From positions 82,003 through 146,002 of the forward strand of contig NZ_JDTH01000011.1 of assembly GCF_000710615.1 (NCBI RefSeq): a stretch of DNA of 64,000 bases, in the 5' to 3' direction. The notes beneath the pieces are model-generated. The model did not search any database. It saw only the letters and a program-made list of their open reading frames with translations, and was not told the origin of the DNA. Below, piece after piece: positions 18,970 through 28,443 of the stretch. A program made the position numbers and the translations under genes. Each line of letters opens with the position of its first letter. Position 1 is the stretch's first letter. Origin of the DNA: Haladaptatus cibarius D43. Its GTDB lineage: Archaea > Halobacteriota > Halobacteria > Halobacteriales > Haladaptataceae.

Positions 18970-19379
18970 TGCATCCATTACTATGGGATGCTGCTTTTCC
19001 GGGATTGTGGCTTCGATTGTAAAGGAACAACGACTGTAATCCAGACCATCGACGGGTTCGTGGAGGTGCTGTATTCGCAACGGACGAGCGCAGAATCCCG
19101 AGATTGGCCATGAACCATGGAACGTAACTCGCTGCTGTGGAGGATCTTCGTCCTCATGGGGTAAGTAGTCCGACCGGAGGTTTACAAACCGAAATAGGGA
19201 GGTTGATATTCGGTGGTTTGTTAACGGTCACGTTGATTCCATCGTTTCTACCGCGGTGTGTCTACTTTGAAGCATGCACTGGCTCTCTTCGACGTCCTCG
19301 CGTTTCCGTTCAAAATCCCACCCCTATGAGGCGTATCGCAGATACACGAACTGATGAGGAGACAAAAAGCGTGAAGCTA
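18970..19379. other. Intergenic region with promoter for the DUF326 gene
   Basis: 410 bases without a supported gene. It contains, at 19009-19026 on the minus strand, the conserved upstream block TCCTTTACAATCGAAGCC, also present upstream of the DUF326 remnant. The right part runs past the 3' end of the AsnC/TRASH gene. Small open frames here resemble nothing. Confidence 0.5.
19009..19026 (-). promoter_or_regulatory. Conserved upstream element of the DUF326 copper-protein gene
   Basis: TCCTTTACAATCGAAGCC on the minus strand, 40 bases before the start. At 27586-27603 the remnant paralogue has TCCTTTGCAATCAAAGCC (2 differences in 18), although surrounding DNA has diverged. The core matches the word upstream of copA at 287-300. 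Confidence 0.45.
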
Positions 19380-19979
19380 TTACTCGTTGGCTGCCTCCTG
19401 CAGTGATTCGTACTGTTCGACGATCTCCTCGGCACAGGACGAGCAACAGACGTGGTACATATCCCCGGAATCGACTTCCACCGTCTCACCGTCGCCACTA
19501 ATCTGGTTTCCACAGATTGAACATTGGATGCCAACGTCGCCACTTCGGAGCGCTGGTTGCCACGACGAATGCAGCACCGATTCGACTTTGTAGTCCTCGA
19601 TTGCCGCCTCGTCTAAGGTGTCGGTGAACAACTCGTGAACTTCCGACGTGTCGAGAATCACTTTAGCTACGATACGCGATTCGACCGTCTGAAACACGTG
19701 TTCGACACCTTCGATGGATACCAACTGTGACCGGATATCCGCCGCCTTACTGGCTTGAACGTCGAGAATCAGCAGCAGTTCGTCGGCTCTCGAAAGCTGT
19801 GTTTGATCCATCTCGACGGTAAATCGTCGAACGATACCGAGGTCTTGGAGTCGTTCGACCCGGTTGGACACCGACGGAGGTGACAGACCGACGACGTCGG
19901 CAATCTCCCGATATGGGCGACGGGCGTCTTCGAGCAACAATTGCAGGATTTCGATATCGGTGGAGTCCAACTCGGTCAT
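19380..19979 (-). CDS. AsnC/Lrp-family regulator with C-terminal TRASH domain
   Basis: 199 residues. An N-terminal helix-turn-helix (LDSTDIEILQLLLEDARRPY, then IADVVGLSPPSVSNRVERL) is followed by the RAM ligand domain and a TRASH domain with CSICG and CCSSC. The ATG at 19979 (MTELDSTD) is the standard start of this family; an upstream ATG at 20168 would add 63 atypical residues. Archaeal AsnC/TRASH proteins sense copper and control copA and chaperone genes. The HMA chaperone gene lies just upstream on the same strand. A second copy is cut by the left edge of the window. Confidence 0.9.
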   Translation of the reverse strand: MTELDSTDIEILQLLLEDARRPYREIADVVGLSPPSVSNRVERLQDLGIVRRFTVEMDQTQLSRADELLLILDVQASKAADIRSQLVSIEGVEHVFQTVESRIVAKVILDTSEVHELFTDTLDEAAIEDYKVESVLHSSWQPALRSGDVGIQCSICGNQISGDGETVEVDSGDMYHVCCSSCAEEIVEQYESLQEAANE

Positions 19980-20055
19980 TAATGGGGTCGGGAGAGGTTC
20001 GGGGTAATTCGTGCAACTGCTTGTCGCTTCTTTGGAAGAGTGTGATAGTTCATGC

Positions 20056-20253
20056 TCAGCGTTCCACGGTATACCCTGCGTTCTCGATGGCTTGTGCAAT
20101 GGTATCTGTGTCTGCGTTTCCGCTAACCCTGACCCGGTCGGACTCATTATCTGCGGCGGCGTTCTCAACGTCGTCTAATTCTTCGAGTGTCGATTCGACT
20201 GTCTGTTCGCATCCGCCACAGCTCATCCCTTCGACGGTAAGTTCGGTCGTCAT
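20056..20253 (-). CDS. HMA-domain copper chaperone
   Basis: 65 residues. MTTELTVEGMSCGGCEQ puts the CxxC at residues 12-15, with a standard HMA fold to the end (AIENAGYTVER). It is co-directional with, and 76 bases upstream of, the AsnC/TRASH regulator, a familiar haloarchaeal copper pair. Upstream, ATTCGAAGCC near 20292 on the minus strand partly matches the candidate copper operator. Confidence 0.9.
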   Translation of the reverse strand: MTTELTVEGMSCGGCEQTVESTLEELDDVENAAADNESDRVRVSGNADTDTIAQAIENAGYTVER

Positions 20254-20412
20254 ATCGCGATAATACGGGCGAACGTCTTTTTCTCGTTTCGGCTTCGAAT
20301 CCGCGCATCATCGGTCGATAAATTCGAGGTTTCAAAACTAAGCGATTCGAAGGCCTTTTCAGCCAGCGAGAAAACCCGAAATGCTTTATTCCGATTACAA
20401 GCATCCGTGACC

Positions 20413-20647
20413 GTGTGTGAGGATTGTTATCCACGCGAACTCCTCACCCTCCACCGGCGTAGTCGTCTTGCTCTTCCTCGGCGTGAACCGACGACTCCTC
20501 TACACGGGCGGCATTCCGTATGTCGCGGCGCAACTCGTCCTCTGGTGGACAAGCGGCATGCCACACTTCCAGGGTTACGGTTTATTGGACAAAGTTAACC
20601 AGACGCTGTTGGTCGTCGTCTTGGCGTACCTCTTGATCGCCGAATAA
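20413..20647 (+). pseudogene. Deletion fusion: start of a wHTH gene joined to the end of the His-rich membrane-protein gene
   Basis: The first 13 codons (GTG start, VCEDCYPRELLTL) match the start of the regulator at 11065 (VCEDCRPRELLAL). At about 20452 the sequence jumps, in another frame, to GVVVLLFLGVNRRLLYTGGI, which matches the last 67 residues of the protein at 11843, down to the LLIAE end. Everything between the two points in the 11-kb cassette, about 1.3 kb, is absent. The promoter region is also retained. The product would be non-functional. Confidence 0.85.
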
Positions 20648-20670
20648 CTGGACGATGCGAGTCGTCGCCG

Positions 20671-21015
20671 CTATTGTTCGCGTTGGAGGCGTTCCCGGCG
20701 CGTATCGAACTCCTCTTCAGAGAGGTCGCCGCGGGCGTAGGCGAGTCGCAGTTCTTCGAGCGCTGCATCACCGCCAGCCCCATCGCCAGCGAGCGCGCGG
20801 TAGAGGACGTACCCGAGTGCAAGCACGACCAATAGCGAGACGAGCATCATCATCCAGCCCCAGACTGGCGTTTGGCCGCCGTATCTCGGCCCCATCATCC
20901 AGCCATCCATCATCGGGAACGCGAACACCATCATCAGCATCGGCGCGAACAAGATGACAGCCAGTATGACGACGATCAGTCGAAGCCACGAGTCGTTCTG
21001 ACGTGTGGCGGTCAT
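20671..21015 (-). CDS. SHOCT-domain membrane protein
   Basis: 114 residues, paralogue of the protein at 13162. Two membrane helices (about 13-35 and 52-75) flank a Met/Gly/Trp loop (FPMMDGWMMGPRYGG). The SHOCT motif is AALEELRLAYARGDLSEEEF. The ATG at 21015 gives MTATRQND. It is transcribed opposite to its neighbours at 20413 and 21137, whereas its paralogue points the same way as its neighbours, so this segment was inverted. Confidence 0.85.
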   Translation of the reverse strand: MTATRQNDSWLRLIVVILAVILFAPMLMMVFAFPMMDGWMMGPRYGGQTPVWGWMMMLVSLLVVLALGYVLYRALAGDGAGGDAALEELRLAYARGDLSEEEFDTRRERLQREQ

Positions 21016-21136
21016 ATGGAATACTAGCACTCAGAGTCAAAAAGAGGTATCGACGGTTCTGCACTCGTTCTAGAACCGCGAAATCAGACTGCCAGAATGG
21101 ATTAGTCGGCCGCGCCGAATGTGAAAGCACCCACTG

Positions 21137-22123
21137 ATGTCTGAAGAACAACGACCTAGTAATGGCTTGTCCAATCGACCGCTCCGGTGGCTGCTCGTGG
21201 CTGGCAACCGCGTGACTCTCGCCGGTGTGTTTCTCGGTGGAATTCTCCTCTTCGTTGCTGTGCTGACGTCTGTTGGTATCCTCTCTGGTCGGCCGTCTAG
21301 TCCAATGTACTTTCTGTTCAGTGCGTTTCTCGGCGGGAATTTCACGGTAATCTCGGTCGTGCTCTCAATCAACCAGCTCGTCCTCTCGCGTGAACTGGGT
21401 GCTCCCGGTGAGTTACGTCAGCGAATCGAAAACGCGCTCGAATACCGCGAGAACGCGCAAAAACGCGCCGACCAATCGGTAGCTCCGGTACTGCCGGGGA
21501 GCTTCTTGCGGTTTCTGCACGAAACGACCGAAACGCGAACCGAAGAACTCCGTAAGAGCGTGGTGAACACGACGGACGGGCGCTTGCAAGAACGTGTCGA
21601 GACGTTCGCCGACGACGTTCTTATGGACGTGAAGACGGTTCTTCGGGCGCTCGACACGGAGCCAGTGCAAATCTTCGCAGTCATCGAGGCGACACTCGGG
21701 ACAAATCACGCCCGGCAACTCCGTGAAATCGACCGAATAGAGGCCGAGTTCGACGAGTACCTGACTGACGACCAGCGAAACGTACTCGGAGAGATTCGAA
21801 CGAACTTCCTGCAGATCGACGTCGCCCGCAAGTACTATCGAACTGTCTACGTCGAAAAGGAACTCTCACATCTCTCGCGAATCATCCTGTACGTCGGCGT
21901 CCCTGCAGAGCTCCTCTTGGCCGTCGTCCTCGTCGTTTACGGTGGCGTAAAGACGACACCACTCGTCGCCGGGTGGCTCGACGTGCTCGTCCCTGTCGCA
22001 CTTACTGCCGGATTTGGTCCCCTTGTCGTTCTCTTTTCGTTCGTCCTCCGACTCTCGTGGGTCGCCCAACACAACGCGTCGGTCGCGCCGTTCACCGCGT
22101 CAGACGAAGAATACCAGTTCTGA
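21137..22123 (+). CDS. Uncharacterised four-helix membrane protein with long soluble loop
   Basis: 328 residues. Two membrane helices near 29-50 and 56-78, then a charged region (about 90-245) rich in Arg, Glu and Asp with likely coiled-coil stretches (RQRIENALEYRENAQKRADQ), then two helices (about 253-273 and 283-305). No domain was recognised. The N-terminal third is duplicated in the truncated gene at 12630. The long loop after two close helices resembles chloride-channel or mechanosensor-like topology only in outline. It is followed by a 57-residue membrane protein. Confidence 0.78.
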   Translation: MSEEQRPSNGLSNRPLRWLLVAGNRVTLAGVFLGGILLFVAVLTSVGILSGRPSSPMYFLFSAFLGGNFTVISVVLSINQLVLSRELGAPGELRQRIENALEYRENAQKRADQSVAPVLPGSFLRFLHETTETRTEELRKSVVNTTDGRLQERVETFADDVLMDVKTVLRALDTEPVQIFAVIEATLGTNHARQLREIDRIEAEFDEYLTDDQRNVLGEIRTNFLQIDVARKYYRTVYVEKELSHLSRIILYVGVPAELLLAVVLVVYGGVKTTPLVAGWLDVLVPVALTAGFGPLVVLFSFVLRLSWVAQHNASVAPFTASDEEYQF

Positions 22124-22165
22124 TTAGTGCTTTGGGCCCGATTCGATACGAGATGGGTTTCACAA

Positions 22166-22339
22166 ATGCGTGAACTCATATATGTCCTCGTGACGCTCGT
22201 GCTGGTCGGCCTCTGGTTAGGCAGTGCCTCGATATTCACTGGTATCGCATTTTGGGGATTCACGGTAGTCCTGGTCGTCGTCCAATTGACCATCTTGGTC
22301 TATGCGGTTCGAGATGTCCGACGTCGAAACGAGAACTAA
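22166..22339 (+). CDS. Small two-helix membrane protein
   Basis: 57 residues: MRELIYVLVTLVLVGLWLGS and FTGIAFWGFTVVLVVVQL form two membrane helices, ending in a basic RDVRRRNEN tail that fixes the C-terminus inside. The ATG at 22166 is preferred to an upstream TTG/ATG extension lacking hydrophobicity. It lies 43 bases after the gene at 21137. No known family. Confidence 0.6.
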   Translation: MRELIYVLVTLVLVGLWLGSASIFTGIAFWGFTVVLVVVQLTILVYAVRDVRRRNEN

Positions 22340-22352
22340 AACGCCTCGTTTT

Positions 22353-23354
22353 TCAGTTATTTTTCGACAGAGTATCGCCTTCTCGAAGGGCGTTTCGAGT
22401 TCCAAATGAGACAACGATGGAACTCATGCCCACTGCAGTTCCGAAGAGCAGAACGAGACTCAGGACGTGCAGTGCGACGACATCGTAGGTGTGACTGATC
22501 GTTTTGCTCGCCACTGCCACACTGTCGACGAGTAGAATGAGCGCGAAGTACTGCTTGAACTTCGCCTCCTCGACGAACGCCGTCAACCGAGAGCCGAGAT
22601 ACGCGCCGAAGACACTCCCACCGAGTAGAGGAACGACGACCGAGAGGTGAACCGCGTCCGTTCGGGCATAGATAAATGCGCCGTAGCCGCTCGATATTGC
22701 GATTTGAAAGATGTCTGTTCCGACCGCTACCGTTTCCGGCAGGCTCAACCCGTACATCAGACTCGGCAGGACGAGGAATCCACCGCCGACACCGAGGACG
22801 CCAGCCAGCACCCCCGTCGTGAATGCGATTACCAGCACGACCCACACGGAAGCGGTAACCCCGCCGCTAAACGATAGCATTGGCGGAATTTTGACGGTTC
22901 CAATTTGCTGAAGGACGTTCGCATCTACCATTGTTCCCTGCACGGCAGTCCTGTTACGAGCGTCGAATAGCACGAATAGTCCGACCGCCGCTAACAACCC
23001 GACGTATGCGGTGCTGACGATGAGGTCTGCGAGTCCGATGGCTGAAAGCTCGAACAACACCCGCTTCCCGACCTCTAACCCCATCGTCATCCCCACGATG
23101 AGGAGCCCTCCCAATTTGTAGTCGATGTGGCCGAGACGGCGGTGTGTCACGACGGCCGTAATCGACGTTCCGAAGACGAATACCAGCCCGGAGCCGACCG
23201 CCGCCTCGACCGGATGGCCGAGAACGAGCAGCGCAGGCGTGACGAAGAAGCTTCCACCAAGACCAAAGAAGCCGAAGAGGATGCCGACCGTGAATCCGAA
23301 CAAGACGAAGAACGCGATTCCCGGTTCGAACGACCACAGGCTCATTCCCCCCAT
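22353..23354 (-). CDS. TauE/SafE-family membrane transporter
   Basis: 333 residues, about eight helices. Two repeats of the family motif are visible: GFFGLGGSFFVTPALLVLGH near residue 29 and VLGVGGGFLVLPSLMYGL near 195. TauE/SafE proteins export sulfite, sulfoacetate or other organosulfur anions, and some act in metal-related systems. It converges on the small membrane protein at 22166 and lies downstream of the cupredoxin-like gene on the same strand (60-base gap), so the two may be co-transcribed. Confidence 0.9.
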   Translation of the reverse strand: MGGMSLWSFEPGIAFFVLFGFTVGILFGFFGLGGSFFVTPALLVLGHPVEAAVGSGLVFVFGTSITAVVTHRRLGHIDYKLGGLLIVGMTMGLEVGKRVLFELSAIGLADLIVSTAYVGLLAAVGLFVLFDARNRTAVQGTMVDANVLQQIGTVKIPPMLSFSGGVTASVWVVLVIAFTTGVLAGVLGVGGGFLVLPSLMYGLSLPETVAVGTDIFQIAISSGYGAFIYARTDAVHLSVVVPLLGGSVFGAYLGSRLTAFVEEAKFKQYFALILLVDSVAVASKTISHTYDVVALHVLSLVLLFGTAVGMSSIVVSFGTRNALREGDTLSKNN

Positions 23355-23414
23355 ACCGCTGTCCGTGACGAGAGCAACGATATTGGATCTTACTCCGCGT
23401 GCCGTAGGTGTCCG

Positions 23415-24107
23415 TCAGTCGTAGTCGTGTCCGCCTTCGTTGCCACTTTCGCCGCCATTCCCGTGCTCACCGTTGCTACCGTGGTCACCGCTCGTATTGC
23501 TCTGGTCTCGGTCGTTCTCGATAGTTACGTCACCAACCATCGTCGATGGATGCACGGTGCAAATATACTGGGCGATGTCGCGCGTAGCAACGAACGCGAG
23601 CATCTGTACTGCCCCCTCTTCGGCAACCTGTGGCGTCACTCGAATCGCATCCTCGGGTGGTTCTTGTCTCCCTCGATGGTTCCCCATCATCCCGTCCATC
23701 ATGGTTCCATTCGTTCCGCCCATCATCGTCCCGTTCTGACCACCCATCATCGGCCCGCCGTCCTGCATGGTCCGCACAGTCGGCAAAATCACAGAGAGAT
23801 TCTTCCCATTCGAGTCTCTCAACGCGAACGTGTGCGGTTGCCCGTCGAGGTTCTGCCACATGACGCCGTACGTCTGTCCCGGTTCTAGCTGGAGCGTCGG
23901 GTTTTGTCGTCCGGCAATCGATTGTGGACCCTGTCCTCGCCAACCGGAGACGCGGCCACCGAAGCGGAAACAACACATACCGCGGTGCTGATCACGAGAC
24001 GTCGTTTCTTGTGCGCCCACTCCTGATGACAAGCCAATTACGGTCCCTCCCACGGTCGCGATGAACCGTCTTCGTGTCTGCTTTGCTGGTCGTGGTTTCT
24101 CGAACAT
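23415..24107 (-). CDS. Exported cupredoxin-like protein with Met-rich insert
   Basis: 230 residues. The Tat leader is KQTRRRFIATVGGTVIG. The cupredoxin pattern runs from LQLEPGQTYGVMWQNLDGQ through HTFALRD to the copper loop YICTVHPSTM (Cys, His, Met ligands). Between them is an insert of repeated GGxNGTMMGG units (about residues 118-145), unusual in this fold and able to bind Cu+ through Met. The tail is Gly/Asn/His-rich. The start at 24107 places the Tat motif correctly. Probably a surface copper carrier or electron carrier. Confidence 0.8.
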   Translation of the reverse strand: MFEKPRPAKQTRRRFIATVGGTVIGLSSGVGAQETTSRDQHRGMCCFRFGGRVSGWRGQGPQSIAGRQNPTLQLEPGQTYGVMWQNLDGQPHTFALRDSNGKNLSVILPTVRTMQDGGPMMGGQNGTMMGGTNGTMMDGMMGNHRGRQEPPEDAIRVTPQVAEEGAVQMLAFVATRDIAQYICTVHPSTMVGDVTIENDRDQSNTSGDHGSNGEHGNGGESGNEGGHDYD

Positions 24108-24315
24108 GGTACTCCCCCCCTCGCGACCACGGCATAGATGATAATAAATCAAACTAATATCCCATAGCAGTGCAATCAATACAATCGATTTCGGGACCGA
24201 TATTTGCATTAAACTCGTAACACGCAAGCCCATGACGATGGCATAACTGGCAGTTCAGTGAAATCCCCGGTTGATTCGCAGTGCATCGAAAACGCTGGAT
24301 ACACCAGTCACGCTG

Positions 24316-24810
24316 TCAGTCCGGTGGGGACTCGGCGTGGACGATCTCGGCGAGACTGTCGAGTTGCGCCGAGACGTGTGTGCACTCTCCGGCAAGGTGA
24401 AGGACGAGGTCATCGAAGGCAATGACGCCGACGACTTGATGGTCGTCAACAATTGGAATTCGGCGGACGTGGGCGTCGTTCATCGCCCGCAAGACACGCT
24501 GGATTTTTGCGTCTGCGTCGACGGACTGTGGATTCGGCGTCATCACGTCCTGTGCAGTGAGCATTTCGATATCAGTGTCTTCGTGGGTCAGGCTTGATGA
24601 CCCGTCGTCGGCGACGACTTCGACAGCGATGTCCCGGTCGGTGACGACGCCAACGAGTTCGTCGTTTTCGGTGACGAGGACGCTCCCGACCGTTCGGTCG
24701 CGCATTATTTGGGCAGTCTTGGTGATGGGCGTGTCCGGCGTGACGCTGACCACGTCCCTCCGTGCGAGTCGTCGGGCGGTCATCCCAAGGTCGGTTCGTT
24801 CGGTGGCCAT
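24316..24810 (-). CDS. Tandem CBS-domain protein
   Basis: 164 residues with two CBS domains, about 12-70 (VSVTPDTPITKTAQIMRDRT) and 85-145 (VDADAKIQRVLRAMNDAHV). CBS pairs bind adenine nucleotides and act as energy sensors. No further domain is fused. It is divergent from the CopB-type ATPase gene, which starts about 210 bases away. Specific partner unknown. Confidence 0.9.
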   Translation of the reverse strand: MATERTDLGMTARRLARRDVVSVTPDTPITKTAQIMRDRTVGSVLVTENDELVGVVTDRDIAVEVVADDGSSSLTHEDTDIEMLTAQDVMTPNPQSVDADAKIQRVLRAMNDAHVRRIPIVDDHQVVGVIAFDDLVLHLAGECTHVSAQLDSLAEIVHAESPPD

Positions 24811-25021
24811 GGCACCAACCGTACGCTAGCGATAGTCTAAATTATTTGCCTGTCTCCTAAGGCCGGTTGAGTCGGCGTTCGTGCCAGTGGTCTACGCTAT
24901 CGTCGGCAAATACGACGATGATCGCACTCCGGTTGACGAGGTCACTGCGATATACTGTGATCGACTCGGTGTAGAGCCCACACATCCATCAACCTCTGGA
25001 TCGTACATCTATAAGTTCGCC

Positions 25022-27277
25022 ATGGACGACCACGAACACTCACAGAACGGAGATCCTCCATCAGGAACCGATTCTCACCATGGTCGCAACAGTGTAGATG
25101 ATGATGAGCCAGTCGGAACCAATGCGGACGACCGCGTAGAGCAATCGATGCTCGAGGAAGAGGCCGAGGACGCTGACGAGGCCGAGCGGGAGATTGCAGA
25201 ACACGATGGACACGGGATGGGTCACGGCAACGGTGGAAACGGTCACGGTGATCACGGGGGTATGCACGAAGGGCACGAACAGATGTTCCGTCGACGCTTC
25301 TTCGTTTCGACCCTCCTTTCGATTCCTGTTCTTCTCTACAGTCCGTTCCTCCAGGAGACGCTCGGTTTTTCCGTTCCGGTATTTCTAGGAAGCCAGTGGA
25401 TCAACCCCGTCTTCGCGGTGATCGTCTTTGTCTACGGCGGTGTGCCGTTCCTCCAGATGGCCAGCCCCGAACTGAAAGATCGCTCGCCGGGGATGATGAC
25501 ACTCATTTCGATGGCGATCACTGTCGCGTTCATCTATAGCTTGGCGAGCGTCGTCTTCCCGACGCAGTCTGCGTTCTTCTGGGAACTCGTGACGCTCATC
25601 GACATCATGTTGCTAGGCCACTGGATCGAGATGCGGTCAGTCCGGCGGGCGTCCAGTGCCCTAGACGAACTGGCAAAACTGATGCCCGACACTGCAGAGC
25701 GGATCACTGGGTCAGGTGACACTGAGGAGGTGCCAGTGAATGGACTTTCGGATGGCGATCTCGTCCTCGTACGGCCGGGCGCCAGCGTTCCCGCGGATGG
25801 CATCGTCGAGGACGGCGAGTCGGACGTAAACGAGGCAATGATCACCGGCGAATCCAAACCCGTGGCCAAGGAACCCGGCGACGAGGTGATCGGTGGGACG
25901 GTCAACGGTGATGGGAGCCTCCGGGTGCGGATCGACGCAACCGGCGACGAAACGACCCTTGCCGGGATCATGCGTCTGGTAGAGGAGGCGCAGTCGAGTA
26001 AGTCGAAGACGCAGGTACTCGCCGACCGCGCAGCGGGATGGCTATTCTACGTCGCTGTCGGGGCAGCACTGCTCACCGCAGTCGCCTGGACGGTCGCGAC
26101 GACGTTCAATGCGACCGTGATCGAACGGGTAGTCACCGTCCTCGTCATCGCCTGCCCGCATGCACTTGGCCTGGCGATTCCACTGGTGGTCGCAATCAAC
26201 ACCTCGCTAGCGGCTCGCAATGGGATACTCGTCCGCGACCGCATCGCCATGGAGGAGGCGCGAAATCTCGATGCGATCATCTTCGACAAGACTGGAACGC
26301 TAACAGAGGGAGAACATGGCGTCGTCGGGGCGGCAACTGTCGACGGCATTGATGAAGCGGAGGCACTCCGACTCGCTGCTGCCGTCGAGAGCGATTCCGA
26401 GCATATGATTGCGCGAGCTATCAGAGAGGCTGCCGCTGAGCGGGGGATCGACGCGCCTGCTGCAGACGACTTTGAAGCGATGAAAGGCCGGGGCGTCCGC
26501 GCAACCGTCGAAAGCCAAGAGGTCTACGTCGGGGGTCCGAACCTCCTAGGGCATCTTGACAGGGATGTTCCAGCCAACCTACAGAATTTCGCCGACGAAG
26601 CAGGCGAAAACGCCCGGACGGTCGTTTATCTCGTCCGGGAGGGAGAACTAATAGCTGCGTTCGCGATGGCCGATGTCATTCGCGAGGAAAGCTACCGGGT
26701 CGTCGACGCACTCCATGACCTGAACATCGAGGTCGCAATGTTGACTGGTGACGCCCAGGATGTCGCAAACGCCGTCGCGGACGAGCTGGGTATCGACACG
26801 GTGTTCGCCGAGGTCTTGCCTGAAGACAAGGACAAGAAAGTACAGGAACTCCAGAATCAGGGTAAACTTGTCGGAATGGTCGGCGACGGTGTCAACGACG
26901 CACCCGCACTGGCGCGGGCCGACGTCGGTATCGCAATCGGAAGTGGGACGGACGTCGCCGTCCAGTCAGCTGACGTCATCCTCGTCCAGAACAATCCGAT
27001 GGATGTGGTCCGACTCGTGAAGCTAAGTAAGGCGAGCTACCGGAAGATGCAGGAAAACATCGTTTGGGCTGCGGGCTACAACGTCTTCGCGATTCCACTT
27101 GCAGCGGGCGTGCTCGCACCGATTGGAATCCTCCTTTCACCTGCTGTCGGGGCACTTTTGATGTCACTCAGCACGGTCATCGTCGCCATCAATGCCCAGT
27201 TCCTCCGTCGCGTCGATCTTGATCTTCCATCGCTTCCAGGCACTTCTCCTTCTAGGAGTCCACGACCGGCCGACTAA
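25022..27277 (+). CDS. copB: Heavy-metal P-type ATPase, CopB type (CPH motif)
   Basis: About 751 residues from the ATG at 25022; an in-frame GTG at 24881 could add 47. The N-terminus is His/Gly/Asp-rich ([23 protein letters not shown]) in place of an HMA domain. The membrane site is C378-P379-H380 and the phosphorylated residue is D422 in DKTGT; TGES and GDGVNDAP are intact. The CPH motif marks the P1B-3 group, which exports Cu2+ or Cu+/Ag+. It complements copA at the left end of the window. Confidence 0.93.
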   Translation: MDDHEHSQNGDPPSGTDSHHGRNSVDDDEPVGTNADDRVEQSMLEEEAEDADEAEREIAEHDGHGMGHGNGGNGHGDHGGMHEGHEQMFRRRFFVSTLLSIPVLLYSPFLQETLGFSVPVFLGSQWINPVFAVIVFVYGGVPFLQMASPELKDRSPGMMTLISMAITVAFIYSLASVVFPTQSAFFWELVTLIDIMLLGHWIEMRSVRRASSALDELAKLMPDTAERITGSGDTEEVPVNGLSDGDLVLVRPGASVPADGIVEDGESDVNEAMITGESKPVAKEPGDEVIGGTVNGDGSLRVRIDATGDETTLAGIMRLVEEAQSSKSKTQVLADRAAGWLFYVAVGAALLTAVAWTVATTFNATVIERVVTVLVIACPHALGLAIPLVVAINTSLAARNGILVRDRIAMEEARNLDAIIFDKTGTLTEGEHGVVGAATVDGIDEAEALRLAAAVESDSEHMIARAIREAAAERGIDAPAADDFEAMKGRGVRATVESQEVYVGGPNLLGHLDRDVPANLQNFADEAGENARTVVYLVREGELIAAFAMADVIREESYRVVDALHDLNIEVAMLTGDAQDVANAVADELGIDTVFAEVLPEDKDKKVQELQNQGKLVGMVGDGVNDAPALARADVGIAIGSGTDVAVQSADVILVQNNPMDVVRLVKLSKASYRKMQENIVWAAGYNVFAIPLAAGVLAPIGILLSPAVGALLMSLSTVIVAINAQFLRRVDLDLPSLPGTSPSRSPRPAD

Positions 27278-27408
27278 CCGAAGACCACATCGCTCTTCGA
27301 CTCCTTTGCACCCCAATGCTCGTATTGAGACGGTTTGCTCCGATTAGTGGCCTATCTATTAGACTGGCACAAAGCAGCTGTGTGGATTGATGGCGAGCGC
27401 TTGGCCAT

Positions 27409-27543
27409 TCAGGCGCTCATCATGTCGCGGCAGCTCTCGGCGCACCACTCACAGACCTCGATCGCTTGGGTGCAGATCTCGATGCACTCTTGCTGTTCGT
27501 CACTCAGGTGGTCGATCTTGGACGTCGTTTCTGCAAGGGACAT
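27409..27543 (-). pseudogene. Internally deleted DUF326 copper-protein gene
   Basis: A 44-codon frame starts MSLAETTSKIDHLSDEQQEC, matching the intact gene at 18616-18969, but ends CEWCAESCRDMMSA. In the intact protein CEWCA lies in helix 1 and CAESCRSMH is the C-terminus. The remnant therefore joins first and last Cys motifs and lacks about 225 bases. The DNA words at the two ends, CGGCGCAC and CGGCACAC, suggest deletion between short repeats. Its upstream element is conserved. Confidence 0.8.
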
Positions 27544-27915
27544 TGCACACACACACACTACAGCAGGCTCACTTTCCCCGCTTCTGGCTTTGATTGCAAA
27601 GGACCCCCTATTAGTTGCAGTTTCCCAGTGGCATGTGTAGCGAGCTAGTCTCGGAAAAGATTGTGACATGTGATAACACTGTATGTCGTACACAGTACGT
27701 AATCCGCCGTACCAGAATTCTGATGACAAACACGGTTCTCATGGCTGTCCAGGGATGCTCAAAGCCACAGTTGAATTAGTTGCTTGACGGATTTTGTCGC
27801 TAAAGAGAACGTGAGCACAGTGGCGAGCAGGCTATCAAGACAAACCACAACCCCCTTCGTACCTTTGTCTTGTTAGCCGAAAGCCCGTAAAGTGTCTCTC
27901 CCATAAGCCACAGAC
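27544..27915. other. Intergenic region, no gene seen
   Basis: 372 bases. The first 60 hold the promoter block of the DUF326 remnant (27586-27603) and a short CA repeat (27545-27558). The rest is AT-rich and has no coding pattern on either strand. Confidence 0.4.
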
Positions 27916-28443
27916 ATGGACCGAAGAGAGTACGCAATCCTCGCACTCATCGCGCTCGCGACGGTCGGGATCGGCGTGATCACCACGTCGAAGCCACTGG
28001 CGACGTTCTTCGTCGAGAGCACACGCCAGTTCCTGTCCACGACAGCGGCGATGGCGTGGATCACGTGGTGGGCGCTCGTCATCGGCTTCGCCATCGCTGG
28101 TGGCGTCGAAGCGTGGACGTCCAACGAAGAAGTCGCGGACCTCCTCGACGGCCACGGTGCACGTGAGATCGGGTACGGATCGTTGTTCGGATTCATCTCC
28201 TCGTCGTGTTCGTACAGCGCCATCGCCACGGCGAAAAACCTCTTCAAGAAGGGAGGATCGGCGGCGGCGACCATCGGTGCGTTCATGTTCGCGAGTACGA
28301 ACCTTGTCATCGAAATCGGCGCAGTCATCTGGATTCTACTCGGCTGGCAGTTCCTACTCGCGGACATCATCGGTGGGTTCATGCTCATCGGCTTGATGGC
28401 ACTCGGGTTCGTCTACGTCGTCCCTCAATATCGTTCGACAGCG
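27916..28443 (+). pseudogene. Truncated ArsP-type permease
   Basis: From the ATG at 27916 about 172 residues match permeases of the ArsP_1 type and the first half of the protein at 14721: FGFISSSCSYSAIATAKNLFKKGG, FMFASTNLVIEIGAVIWILLGW. Similarity ends at VYVVPQ (about 28428). The frame then runs antisense into the CDF gene, ending at 28503 with a meaningless tail. The second half of the permease is missing, so the CDF gene appears to have been joined here by recombination. Confidence 0.8.

Noticed and set aside
24881..25021. GTG-initiated 47-residue N-terminal extension of the CopB-type ATPase
   Set aside because: The extension has no domain pattern; the ATG at 25022 leads directly into the His-rich region typical of the family. 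Not excluded.
27545..27558. CA dinucleotide repeat
   Set aside because: Only about seven units; no sign of a functional repeat.
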